NCBI GenBank assembly: GCA_910574865.1
Contig: CAJTDN010000002.1
Location: forward strand, 248,001 to 312,000
Source of the DNA: Lachnospiraceae bacterium
GTDB lineage: Bacteria > Bacillota > Clostridia > Lachnospirales > Lachnospiraceae
Direction: 5' to 3'
Length of the DNA: 64,000 bases
The position numbers and the translations under genes were made by a program. The notes below the pieces were generated by a model. That model saw nothing but the letters and a program-made list of their open reading frames with translations, was not told the origin of the DNA and made no database searches. Shown here one piece after another: positions 50,660 to 59,105 of the stretch; positions within the stretch are counted from its first letter, which is position 1; the number at the start of each line of letters is the position of its first letter.

Positions 50660-52321
50660 ATGAAGAACAAGTTATGGAAGAAAATCTTGACGGTTGGGCT
50701 TTTGGCGGCGATGGCAGTCACCATGGTTGCCGGCTGTGGCGGCAAAGGGGATTCAGGCGACAAGAAGGAGAACGGCGTGCTTATGGACATTACGGAGTAC
50801 GTGGAAAAATACATGCCGAATTATCTGGCATATCTGGATGCGAATCCGGAATTGAAACCGCTTGTCCAGGTAAAGGAGGAAGATGGAAGCATTCATTACT
50901 ATGCCATTTACGGACTGGCGGAAGGTATTGAGGAACCGTGGCAGGGAACGTGTTATCGCAGGGACTGGGTCGCCAAGTACGCCGAGCCGACGGAATATGT
51001 GTGGGATTGGGAGAGCGATTATATAAAAGAGAACGGCCATCCGGCCGTGACACCGCTTGCCAAGGCTGAAAAAGAGAAGAATCTGGAAGGATGGAAGAAG
51101 AATGAAGTAACCTCTTTCGAGGGAAATTACAACGCGGATAATGAACTTGGGTACGAGGACAATATCATTTTCCCCAGCGGTACGTCCGACCCGCTGACCA
51201 TCAGTGACTGGGAGTGGATGTTCGAGGCCTTTGAAAAGGCGATTGACGAGAGGGGCTGGGCGAATGACAGCGGTGCGTATTGCACGACCGTATATTATAT
51301 GGGATTTATGATGACGGGAGATTTGGTATCCTCGTTTGGCGGTGGCACGGGGCAGTATTGCGTGAAGGACGGGGAAGTTTCCTTCGACGGAAATTCCGAG
51401 AATTTTAAGGCGTATCTGGAGTGTTTGAACGCATGGTATGAAAAAGGATGGCTGGATTCCGAGTTTAATACGCGTGCGGGTGACATATTTTTTAACATTA
51501 ATTCGGCGGGTATCGCGCAGGGAAAGATTGGTTTGTGGGATGGGCAGAGCAGCAGGCTTGGTACGTCGATTCGCCAGACATGCCAGAACGAGGAAGATGT
51601 CAAGGATGCGTTCGTGATGGGCGCGGCGCTGCCGATTAACGACGTGTATGGCGGGGAAGGGCAGATGTACAAGGAGCCGGACGCCTTGTACCAGGCGAGC
51701 CGCAAGGGAACGGCGACGGGTATCACGACCAAGGCCGAGGACAAAGATTTGGCGGCGTTGTTCACGTTCTTTGACTGGACGTATACGCATGAAGGCGCGT
51801 TGGTAATACGTAATGGTTTGAATGAGGAGCAGTACACGTCAATGGAGTTCGACCCGGATTTTTATGCGGAGCGCAATTTAAAGAGCGCCTATACGGTATC
51901 GACGGACGAGGATGGGAGAACGGTTTATTCAAGGGCGATAGATTCTTCCGACCCGGCGGTCAATGCATTGAACGGACAGAGGATGTCCGTAGGTTTGGGA
52001 ATGCAGAGTTCGGACGAATATCGGTTGGACACGGGGACGCCGGCATTGAACCGCAAGGCGGTGGAACAGTGGACAAAATACTTGAATACCGGAAGCACGA
52101 TGGATTATACAGAGTTGTTAAACGTGGAAGAGACGGAGGCTTACAATAAGGTGTCCACCGCGCTTACGGATTATCAGAGCCAGAACGTGCCGAATGTCAT
52201 CAAAGGCACGATGTCCTGGGAGGATTATGTAAAGGGTCTTGAAAATATTAATCCGGATTCCGCGGTGGAATATTTGCAAAAATACGTGGAGCTGACAAAC
52301 ACGGCGAGAGAGGCAAAATAA
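50660..52321 (+). CDS. Extracellular solute-binding lipoprotein (family 1), orphan
   Basis: A 553-residue lipoprotein. The signal peptide ends in the lipobox MVAGC (Cys26 or nearby). The mature part resembles family 1 ABC solute-binding proteins (DWVAKYAEPTEYVW, GNSENFKAYLECLNAWYEKG, RKGTATGITTKAED). The family usually binds sugars or oligosaccharides. No permease or ATPase is encoded nearby, so it may work with a distant transporter or as a sensor for the AraC/LuxR pair. The ribosome site AAGGAGGAAAAAC precedes ATG. A terminator follows, so it is monocistronic. Confidence 0.85.
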   Translation: MKNKLWKKILTVGLLAAMAVTMVAGCGGKGDSGDKKENGVLMDITEYVEKYMPNYLAYLDANPELKPLVQVKEEDGSIHYYAIYGLAEGIEEPWQGTCYRRDWVAKYAEPTEYVWDWESDYIKENGHPAVTPLAKAEKEKNLEGWKKNEVTSFEGNYNADNELGYEDNIIFPSGTSDPLTISDWEWMFEAFEKAIDERGWANDSGAYCTTVYYMGFMMTGDLVSSFGGGTGQYCVKDGEVSFDGNSENFKAYLECLNAWYEKGWLDSEFNTRAGDIFFNINSAGIAQGKIGLWDGQSSRLGTSIRQTCQNEEDVKDAFVMGAALPINDVYGGEGQMYKEPDALYQASRKGTATGITTKAEDKDLAALFTFFDWTYTHEGALVIRNGLNEEQYTSMEFDPDFYAERNLKSAYTVSTDEDGRTVYSRAIDSSDPAVNALNGQRMSVGLGMQSSDEYRLDTGTPALNRKAVEQWTKYLNTGSTMDYTELLNVEETEAYNKVSTALTDYQSQNVPNVIKGTMSWEDYVKGLENINPDSAVEYLQKYVELTNTAREAK

Positions 52322-52329
52322 ACGGATCG

Positions 52330-52355
52330 GGGGTGTCGAAAGACACCCCTTTTTT
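52330..52355 (+). terminator. Terminator after the solute-binding lipoprotein gene
   Basis: GGGGTGTC-GAAA-GACACCCC followed by TTTTTT, 9 bp after the stop. Confidence 0.95.
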
Positions 52356-52518
52356 GCTGCACTTCTAAAAACATACTCAATTTTAAGTACGTTCAAAAAT
52401 TATTATATCTGGGAATTCCATAAAATGCACAAAAGCTTTACAATAATAACATGAAAAAAGAACAAAAGTTACAGGCATTGCCACGGCAAGCGCGTAACGG
52501 AAAGAGAGGGTTGCCCGG

Positions 52519-53622
52519 ATGGGAAACGTAAAGCATTTTATGGACTGTTGGGATTATTCCAACGAGGAATTGATGGACATGGCGGAGCTGATCATGCAGC
52601 TCAAAAAGGACGCAAAGGCGGGACGTTGCCCCAAGTTATTAAAAGACCGGTCACTGGCCATGATATTTAACGGGAATTCCACCCGCACGCGGGTGTCGTT
52701 CGAAGTGGCGGCGACGCAGCTTGGCGCGCACGCGCTCTACCTGACCGGCGGGGAGGAGGGGGAATTGCACCTTGGCAAGCGCGAGACCATCGGCGACACG
52801 GCGACCGTCGTCTCCAGCATGGTGGACGGAATCGCCATGCGGTGGCGGCCGACGCTGGAAATGGAAGAATTCGCGAAAAACTGTTCTGTCCCGTTTTTCA
52901 ACGGCATGGACCACACGCGCCATCCCACGCAGACGTTGTGCGACTTCGTAACGATTCTGGAAAACCTGCCGGAAGGGAAGGAGTTAAAAGACGTCACGCT
53001 GACCTTCATCGGCTCCACGGGCGTACGCGAGACTTCCGCCAACGACCTCGCGAAACTGCTGCCAAGGTTCGGCGCGACCGTGATATTGTCAAGCCCCGAA
53101 GGCTATGTGCTGGGTGGCGAACACGACAAGAACGAGCAGTGGATGATTGACAAGAACGTGAACGGGCGCAGGCAAGCCTGTGCGGAAGGCGGTGGAAAAG
53201 TCCTGGAAATCCAAGACCCGAAAGAAGCCGTGCAAAATGCCGACTACATTTACACCGGCTGCTTCTGCTACGAGGGCACGGAAAGCAAGAGTGATTTTGA
53301 AATCTACGAGCGCGACTTCATCAGCAAGGGATATCAGGTGACAAAAGAACTGCTCTCCCTCTGCCCGAACGTGAAAACCATGCACTACCTGCCCGCGCTG
53401 CGCGGCAAGGAAATGACGGATTATACCATGGATTACGAAGGGTCGTTGCTCTGGAAACAAGCCGAGAACCGCCTGCACACGCAGCGCGGATTGATGGCTT
53501 ACCTGATGGGTCCGCTCGCACCTGATTTTTACGCGGCCTCCAAAAAAGAATCCGAGGCCCGCGCAAAGGAAAAAATCCGCGAAATGCGGGAAAAATACGG
53601 AACGGGGTATACGCACAAGTGA
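52519..53622 (+). CDS. ptcA: Putrescine/ornithine-type carbamoyltransferase (probably putrescine)
   Basis: A 367-residue transcarbamylase. Carbamoyl-phosphate-binding residues lie in NGNSTRTRVSFE and the HPTQ motif is HTRHPTQTLCDF. The C-terminal domain has MHYLPALRGKEMTD and ENRLHTQRGLMAYLMG, as in putrescine carbamoyltransferase. The long C-terminal helix (ESEARAKEKIREMREK) also fits that group. With agmatine deiminase and carbamate kinase downstream, the reaction is phosphorolysis of N-carbamoylputrescine to putrescine plus carbamoyl phosphate. An ornithine enzyme is less likely because no arcA is present. Confidence 0.85.
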   Translation: MGNVKHFMDCWDYSNEELMDMAELIMQLKKDAKAGRCPKLLKDRSLAMIFNGNSTRTRVSFEVAATQLGAHALYLTGGEEGELHLGKRETIGDTATVVSSMVDGIAMRWRPTLEMEEFAKNCSVPFFNGMDHTRHPTQTLCDFVTILENLPEGKELKDVTLTFIGSTGVRETSANDLAKLLPRFGATVILSSPEGYVLGGEHDKNEQWMIDKNVNGRRQACAEGGGKVLEIQDPKEAVQNADYIYTGCFCYEGTESKSDFEIYERDFISKGYQVTKELLSLCPNVKTMHYLPALRGKEMTDYTMDYEGSLLWKQAENRLHTQRGLMAYLMGPLAPDFYAASKKESEARAKEKIREMREKYGTGYTHK

Positions 53623-53785
53623 GGAAACTCCGCTTAGCTAGGCTCGTAAAAACCTCGCCAAGATGCGCGGAGTACATTCGCACATAAGTGCAAACAGAGG
53701 AAACTCCGCACGACTAGGCTCATAAAAACCTCGCCAAGAAGTGCGGAGTGCATTCACACTAAGCTCGTGTGAAACCTCGCTAAGT
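53621..53785 (+). repeat. Two tandem hairpin repeats between ptcA and aguA
   Basis: A unit of about 63 bp, repeated with a 76-bp period, starts at 53621 and 53697. Each unit starts GAGGAAACTCCGC and holds AAAACCTCGCCAAGA, then GCGGAGT, so that ACTCCGC pairs with GCGGAGT. A degenerate third partial unit (AAACCTCGCTAAGTG) follows. Unit 1 overlaps the ptcA stop. The hairpins are in the operon leader to aguA. Confidence 0.75.
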
Positions 53786-53823
53786 GTTCATAGCAAGTGC
53801 TCATAGTAAGGGAGGTATCACTT

Positions 53824-54954
53824 ATGGCATCAAGATTAATCGATTCGACACCTTATAAGGACGGGTTTGTCATGCCCGCGGAATATGAACCGCAGGAGGC
53901 GGTATGGCTCATGATTGGAGGGCTGTACTCGCACTGGCACAGCGGCGGGTTCGCGATACGCGACACCCAGGTCAAGCTGGCAAAAGCCATTTTGGAGGCC
54001 GGCACGAAGGTCAACATCGCTGTGCCGCAAAACTTATATATGGAAGTGGAATACATTTTCCAAGGACTCGACGTTTCCATTTACGAGATGACGCTTGACA
54101 ACTGCTGGCCGCGCGACAGCGGGGCGATTACCGTAAAGAACCGCAAGACCGGCGAAGTGCGCGGGGTGGACTTCAAGTTTACCGCCTGGGGCGGCGAGCT
54201 GCACGGCGCGCAAGTCTGCTGGGCGAACGACGATTTGGCGGCGCGGAAAATGTTGCAAATCACCAACCTGGATCGCTACAAGACCACGTTCACGCTGGAG
54301 GGCGGCTCCATCACGACGGACGGCGAGGGTACGGTCATCACGACCGAGAGTTGCCTTTTAAACGAAAACCGTAATCCGCACCTTGACCGGGCAGGCGTCG
54401 AGGAAACATTGAAGCAATACCTCGGCTTCGAAAAGGTCATCTGGCTCAAGCGCGGCATCGACCTGGGCGAGGGCGAGACGGACGGACACATTGACGATAT
54501 CTGTGCCTTCATCGGCCCGGCCGAGGTCGTGACCTGCTATACCGAGGATGTCACGAACGAATATTACGAGATTTTCAAGGAATGCTACGACGCGTTGTGC
54601 GAGGCGACGGACGCGAAAGGACGTAAGCTCAAGGTGCATAAGCTGACGGCGGCCAAGCCGTTTCGGTTCACGAAAGCCGAGGCCGAAAACGTGCTCGTCT
54701 CCCAGGGCGTGGGACGCGAACCTGACGGGAAGTGGCGTAAAGAGGGAGATTTTTCCGTTCCAAGCTATGCAAATTTCCTGATTACGAACGGGAGCATCAT
54801 TTTCCCGATTTACGGGTTGGAAACGGATGACGAAGCCGTCAGGCGTATCACCGAAATCGCCGATGGCAGATACACAATCCGCCCCGTGAACGCGCATGAA
54901 ATCGCGTTGAATGGCGGCTCCATCCATTGCTTCACGCAGCAAGTCTCAAAATGA
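53824..54954 (+). CDS. aguA: Agmatine deiminase
   Basis: A 376-residue amidinotransferase-fold enzyme converting agmatine to N-carbamoylputrescine and ammonia. The start is MASRLIDSTPYKDGF, after GGGAGGTATCACTT. The N-terminal GFVMPAEYEPQEAVWLM is characteristic. LDNCWPRDSGAI carries the RD motif, GETDGHIDDICAFI the catalytic Asp/His, and ALNGGSIHCFTQQ the nucleophile Cys near the C-terminus. It works between import of agmatine and ptcA. The upstream gap carries tandem hairpins; a family A repeat follows. Confidence 0.94.
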   Translation: MASRLIDSTPYKDGFVMPAEYEPQEAVWLMIGGLYSHWHSGGFAIRDTQVKLAKAILEAGTKVNIAVPQNLYMEVEYIFQGLDVSIYEMTLDNCWPRDSGAITVKNRKTGEVRGVDFKFTAWGGELHGAQVCWANDDLAARKMLQITNLDRYKTTFTLEGGSITTDGEGTVITTESCLLNENRNPHLDRAGVEETLKQYLGFEKVIWLKRGIDLGEGETDGHIDDICAFIGPAEVVTCYTEDVTNEYYEIFKECYDALCEATDAKGRKLKVHKLTAAKPFRFTKAEAENVLVSQGVGREPDGKWRKEGDFSVPSYANFLITNGSIIFPIYGLETDDEAVRRITEIADGRYTIRPVNAHEIALNGGSIHCFTQQVSK

Positions 54955-54980
54955 GATTGCCCGAATTGTTACTGAAACGT

Positions 54981-55047
54981 TAGTGTCGGTGTACAGAAGG
55001 CAACACGGTCGATGAAGGGCATATTTGCCCTCTGTACACCGACGCTA
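54981..55047. repeat. Family A repeat, short copy
   Basis: 67 bp with ends TAGTGTCGGTGTACAGAAGG and TGTACACCGACGCTA. The two internal arms of the full element are deleted, leaving GGTCGATGAAGGGCATATTT in the loop. It separates aguA from the first antiporter gene. Confidence 0.8.
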
Positions 55048-55109
55048 CTGGAATGAAAGAAAAACTCTTGCGGGAGATATGTGTCTCCCGCAAAGGAATG
55101 GAGGGTCAT

Positions 55110-56480
55110 ATGGAACTTGGAATCTTAACACTGCTCCCGCCGCTCGTCATCCTCGTGATTGCCATCAAGAGCCGGAGCACCTCATCGTCCCTCTTCATAG
55201 GCGCCATCGTCTGCTGCATCCTGCAATACAAAACCGGATTCCTGGCCGGCCTGATTGACCTGATGTACGCGGTGGCCTGTGACGAGGATACCGCGTGGTA
55301 CGTCTTGTTCGTGGCATTGTTCGGCTGTCTGATTGGCATTTGGACGAGAACCGGGGCCACGAGGGCCTTGGCGGATTGCCTGCAAAAATACGCGACGACG
55401 AAAAAACGGACGCTGGTACTCACATGGCTGATTGGCCTCGTCTTGTTCATTGACGACTTCACGAGCATCGCGGTGCGTGGCACGATGACAAAGCTTTACG
55501 ACAAAAACAAAATTCCCAGGACGCAGCTCAGTTACATGACGGATGCCACGGCATCCCCGCTGAACGCGCTGATTCCTATCGGGACGTGGGGCATTTTCTA
55601 CATCTCCGTGTTTAACGGCTACGAAGAAATCACACAGTACGGAACCGGCATGGGTCTTTACGCAAAGCTCATCCCCTTCTTGTTTTACAGCTGGGTGGCG
55701 GTCATCATCGCCCTGCTCTTCGCCATAGGCGTGATCAAGCCGTTCGGCGCGATGAAAAAAGCCGTCATAACCGCCGAGGAAACGGGCAGACTATATTCTG
55801 ACGCCTCAGGCACGTTAAACGCGGCGGACGAAACGGATAACACGCCCATCGAGGCCGGAAAGATGAAAAAGCTCCTGGTCGGCTTGTTCGGGCCGCTGCT
55901 CATTTTCATTATCACGGTCATCATCACCGGTGACGTCATCACCGGGTCATTAATCGCCATCGCGGTGGCACTGGTGCTGTTTCTGGCAATGCGTCTGGCC
56001 ACCTGGAAGAAACTGATGGAAGCCTGCATGGGCGGTATCGGCGACATGCTTTCGATGATTGTCATCGTGTTCTGCGCCTACATGGTGCGCGACTCCTTAA
56101 TCGGGGTCGGTCTGCCCGAATACGTGACCAGCGTGATGGAACCGTTCATGAGCCCTGTCATCCTGCCGGTGCTGACGTTTTTAATCTGTGCCTTTTTGGC
56201 TTTCGTCTCCGGCACGAACTGGGGTTCCGGCCTGCCGGTGGCGGCCATCGTGATACCGCTCTGCACGGCCATCGGTGGAAACATGTTCCTCGTGATTTCG
56301 GCCGTCGTCTCCGGCGCGGCATTCGGCGCGCACGCCTGCTTCTACTGCGACGTCACCGTGTTCACGTCGGGAATGACGAAAATCGACAACATGGAGCACG
56401 CCACCACGCAATTGCCCTTGTGCCTGGTTGGCGGCGGGATTACGGCCATGCTTTATCTGGCGGCGGGATTTATCTTTTAA
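55110..56480 (+). CDS. NhaC-family antiporter, first of a tandem pair
   Basis: A 456-residue membrane protein of the NhaC/Na+:H+ antiporter superfamily with about 11-12 helices. It starts MELGILTLLPPLVILVIAIK, after GGAGGGTCAT. Conserved blocks are LFIDDFTSIAVRGTMTKLYD, DATASPLNALIPIGTWG, FVSGTNWGSGLPVAAIVIP and GAAFGAHACFYCDVTVFTSG. Located between aguA and arcC, it could be the agmatine/putrescine exchanger of this pathway, in place of the APC-type antiporter known elsewhere. That assignment is inference; Na+/H+ exchange remains possible. Confidence 0.85.
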   Translation: MELGILTLLPPLVILVIAIKSRSTSSSLFIGAIVCCILQYKTGFLAGLIDLMYAVACDEDTAWYVLFVALFGCLIGIWTRTGATRALADCLQKYATTKKRTLVLTWLIGLVLFIDDFTSIAVRGTMTKLYDKNKIPRTQLSYMTDATASPLNALIPIGTWGIFYISVFNGYEEITQYGTGMGLYAKLIPFLFYSWVAVIIALLFAIGVIKPFGAMKKAVITAEETGRLYSDASGTLNAADETDNTPIEAGKMKKLLVGLFGPLLIFIITVIITGDVITGSLIAIAVALVLFLAMRLATWKKLMEACMGGIGDMLSMIVIVFCAYMVRDSLIGVGLPEYVTSVMEPFMSPVILPVLTFLICAFLAFVSGTNWGSGLPVAAIVIPLCTAIGGNMFLVISAVVSGAAFGAHACFYCDVTVFTSGMTKIDNMEHATTQLPLCLVGGGITAMLYLAAGFIF

Positions 56481-56497
56481 CAAAATATTCGTACGAC

Positions 56498-56583
56498 GGG
56501 GTCAAATTATTTGGCCCCTGTTGTCGATTTGAGGTGGCTTAGGATTGCGTGAGCACATAATACGTAGCAATCCGTGGGTATCA
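56498..56583. repeat. Family B repeat, truncated copy
   Basis: Starts with a tail-type hairpin (GGGGTCAAATTATTTGGCCCC-like) and keeps GATTTGAGGTG, the GGATTGCGTGAGCAC region and the end GCAATCCGTGGGTATCA. The first half of the element is missing. It lies in the gap between the two antiporter genes. Confidence 0.75.
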
Positions 56584-56607
56584 CCACTTGAATGGAGGGA
56601 TAAGGAC

Positions 56608-57978
56608 ATGGAATTAGGAATATTGACTTTATTGCCGCCAATCGTCATCATCGTGGTGGCAATGACGACGAAAAAAACGACTTCTTCTTTATTGATAGGA
56701 GTGCTTCTCTGCTGCATATTAAACTACGGGATTCATTTTCTGCATCCCTTCATCGACCTGATTTACCGCGTGGGCACGAACGAGGACACCGTCTGGATTA
56801 TCGCCTTCACGGCCCTCTTCGGGTGCTTTATCCAGCTGATTTCCGAATCCGGCGGGCAACGGGCGTTCATTCATGTCATGGAAAAACTGGCCACGTCCCC
56901 CAAAAAGACCATCGTCCTTTCTTGGGTGGCCGGCCTCATCGTGTTTTTTGACGATTTTACAAGTGTCCTTATCCGGGGCATGATGACCAAGCTGTACGAC
57001 AAACACAAGATTCCCCGGGCGATGCTCGCCTACATCACCGACGCGACCGCCTCGCCCTTGTGTATCCTGATTCCGTTCGGGACATGGGCGGTATTTTACC
57101 AGTCACTGTTTTCAGGATATGACGAGGTGACGAGCCTGGGGCCGGTCATGAACACGTACATCGAGGCCATCCCGTTCATGTTTTACGGATGGGCGTCACT
57201 CCTCGTTTCCCTCCTGGCCGCCTTGAACATTATCCGGCCACTGGGAGACATGAAAAGGGCTTATGAGCGCGCAAACGACACCGGGGTGCTTTTCGGCAAA
57301 GAAAGCGAGGCCCTGAATGCCAAGGATAAGGGCACGGACAGGCCAATGAACCAGAAAACGTTGGTAAAGGGGCTAATCTGCTTCTTTGTTCCCGTACTCC
57401 TTTTAATCGTGCTGGCACTGGTCTCGATGGACGTGCTGTTTTCCGTGATCGTGACACTGGGCGTGATGGTTCTCCTCTACCTTGTCCTGCGCGTGATGAG
57501 CTGGAAGAAAATGATGGAGGCCAGCATGCAGGGTGTCGTAAGCATGACCTCGATGAGCGTCATTGTCTTCATGGCATACATGCTGAAGGAGGCCATCACC
57601 GACATCGGCCTGCCACAGTACGTGATTTCGCTCGCCCAGCCCGTCATGGGGCCGTCCATCCTGCCGCTTGTCACCTTCCTCGCCTGCGTCGTTTTGACGT
57701 TCACGACCGGCAGCAACTGGGGCGGCACCGTGGGCGTGACGGCCATCGTGATTCCTTTGGCCGCGGCCCTCGGGGCGAACATGCCGCTCGTGCTGGCCGC
57801 CATCGTCTCCGGCGCGGCCTTTGGCGCGCACGTGTGTTTTTACACGGACGTGACGGTATTCACCTCGACCATCACGAAGATTGACAACCAGGAGCACGCC
57901 ATCACGCAGTTCCCATATGGGATGATCGGGATGCTCGTCAGCGCGGCGGCGTTTTTCGTGTGCGGGTTCGTCATATAG
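56608..57978 (+). CDS. NhaC-family antiporter, second of a tandem pair
   Basis: A 456-residue paralogue of the upstream antiporter, starting MELGILTLLPPIVIIVVAMT, after GGAGGGATAAGGAC. It keeps VFFDDFTSVLIRGMMTKLYD, DATASPLCILIPFGTWAVFY, FTTGSNWGGTVGVTAIVIP and GAAFGAHVCFYTDVTVFTS. The equal length and order of blocks indicate tandem duplication. Differences near the NALIP/CILIP and SGLP/GTVG segments could change substrate. Possibly one copy imports agmatine and the other exports putrescine or handles ion balance. Confidence 0.85.
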   Translation: MELGILTLLPPIVIIVVAMTTKKTTSSLLIGVLLCCILNYGIHFLHPFIDLIYRVGTNEDTVWIIAFTALFGCFIQLISESGGQRAFIHVMEKLATSPKKTIVLSWVAGLIVFFDDFTSVLIRGMMTKLYDKHKIPRAMLAYITDATASPLCILIPFGTWAVFYQSLFSGYDEVTSLGPVMNTYIEAIPFMFYGWASLLVSLLAALNIIRPLGDMKRAYERANDTGVLFGKESEALNAKDKGTDRPMNQKTLVKGLICFFVPVLLLIVLALVSMDVLFSVIVTLGVMVLLYLVLRVMSWKKMMEASMQGVVSMTSMSVIVFMAYMLKEAITDIGLPQYVISLAQPVMGPSILPLVTFLACVVLTFTTGSNWGGTVGVTAIVIPLAAALGANMPLVLAAIVSGAAFGAHVCFYTDVTVFTSTITKIDNQEHAITQFPYGMIGMLVSAAAFFVCGFVI

Positions 57979-57981
57979 AGC

Positions 57982-58017
57982 ATCACCGGGGCAAAATTCA
58001 TTCTGCCCCAACATCAT
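57982..58017. repeat. Solo tail hairpin of family B
   Basis: ATCACCGGGGCAAAATTCAT, then TCTGCCCC and ACATCAT, matching the end hairpin of the copy at 34945-35188. It sits between the second antiporter and the carbamate kinase gene; no T-run follows directly, so it is probably not a terminator. Confidence 0.65.
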
Positions 58018-58042
58018 TACTATAAAAAAGGAGAAAATGAAC

Positions 58043-58987
58043 ATGTCAGAAAGAATCGTTATCGCGTTGGGCGGGAACGCCTTGCAGTCAAAGAACAGCC
58101 CGCCGACGGCGGAAGGGCAGCTTCGTGTCGTGAAAAAAACATGTGAGCATATCGCGGACGTGAGCGGCCGGGGATATGAACTGGCCATCGTGCATGGCAA
58201 CGGACCGCAGGTAGGAAGAATCCTCCTGGCAAGCGAGACGGCAAAAGACCTCACCCCGGCAATGCCGTTTGACGTGTGCGGGGCGATGAGCCAAGGATAC
58301 ATAGGCTACCATATCCAACAGGCCCTAAAATACGCGCTCAGCCTCCGTAACATCAACGTGCCGGTACTGACCGTGGCAACGCAGGTCATCGTGGACAAAA
58401 ACGACCCGGCGTTTGAGAATCCGTCCAAACCAATCGGGCCGTTCTATACGGAAGCGGAAGCGAAAACCTTGGAAACGGAAAAAGGCTATTCCATGAAAGA
58501 GGATGCCGGAAGGGGATTCCGGCGCGTCGTACCCTCCCCGCTGCCGAAAAAAATCGTGGAAATCGACGCCATCCGGGATTTGTGGAATTCCTCCATCGTC
58601 ATTTCCTGCGGGGGCGGCGGGATTCCGGTCGTGGAAAACTTAGACGGCACGCTCGAGGGTGTGGCCGCCGTGATTGACAAGGATTTCGCGGCGGAACTCC
58701 TGGCCGAACAAGTGGACGCGGACGTGCTGATGATTCTGACCGAAGTAGAAAAAGTGGCCGTCAACTGGGGCAAGCCCAATCAGAAAGACCTGGATTCCTT
58801 GAACCTGAAGGATGCCGTGCGTTACATCGAGGAAAGCCAGTTCGCCCCTGGCAGCATGCTGCCGAAAGTGATGGCGGCCATGAAATTCGTGCGCACGTAT
58901 CCGCACAAAAAGGCCATCATCACCAGCCTCGACAAAGCCATTGACGCGTTGGAGGGAAAAACAGGGACGCAGGTGACCTTCTCATGA
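58043..58987 (+). CDS. arcC: Carbamate kinase
   Basis: A 314-residue amino-acid-kinase-fold enzyme converting carbamoyl phosphate and ADP to ATP, ammonia and carbon dioxide. Signatures are IVIALGGNALQSKNSPP, AIVHGNGPQVG, MSQGYIGYHIQQALKYALS, GRGFRRVVPSPLPKKIVE and VISCGGGGIPVV. It is the ATP-yielding last step of the agmatine pathway. The start could be the ATG at 58037 or 58043; AAGGAG spacing favours the second. A strong hairpin terminator follows. Confidence 0.95.
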   Translation: MSERIVIALGGNALQSKNSPPTAEGQLRVVKKTCEHIADVSGRGYELAIVHGNGPQVGRILLASETAKDLTPAMPFDVCGAMSQGYIGYHIQQALKYALSLRNINVPVLTVATQVIVDKNDPAFENPSKPIGPFYTEAEAKTLETEKGYSMKEDAGRGFRRVVPSPLPKKIVEIDAIRDLWNSSIVISCGGGGIPVVENLDGTLEGVAAVIDKDFAAELLAEQVDADVLMILTEVEKVAVNWGKPNQKDLDSLNLKDAVRYIEESQFAPGSMLPKVMAAMKFVRTYPHKKAIITSLDKAIDALEGKTGTQVTFS

Positions 58988-59059
58988 ACAACAAAGCGTT
59001 TCGTTTGCGAGGCTCCCGAATCAGGATTGGCAACCGAATCATTTCATCAATCAGGAAAG

Positions 59060-59104
59060 GGAAAATGGCGTTGCCGCCACTTGGCAAACGCCATTTTCTT
59101 TTCC
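59060..59104. terminator. Bidirectional terminator between arcC and the phosphoesterase gene
   Basis: AAAATGGCGTTGCC pairs with GGCAAACGCCATTTT around a 7-nt loop, followed by CTTTT on the plus strand. It serves arcC and probably the convergent gene as well. Confidence 0.8.
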
Positions 59105-59105
59105 A

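Noticed and set aside
53621-53785. CRISPR-like or VNTR array
   Set aside because: Only two clear units with a 76-bp period and no spacers; no cas genes in the window.
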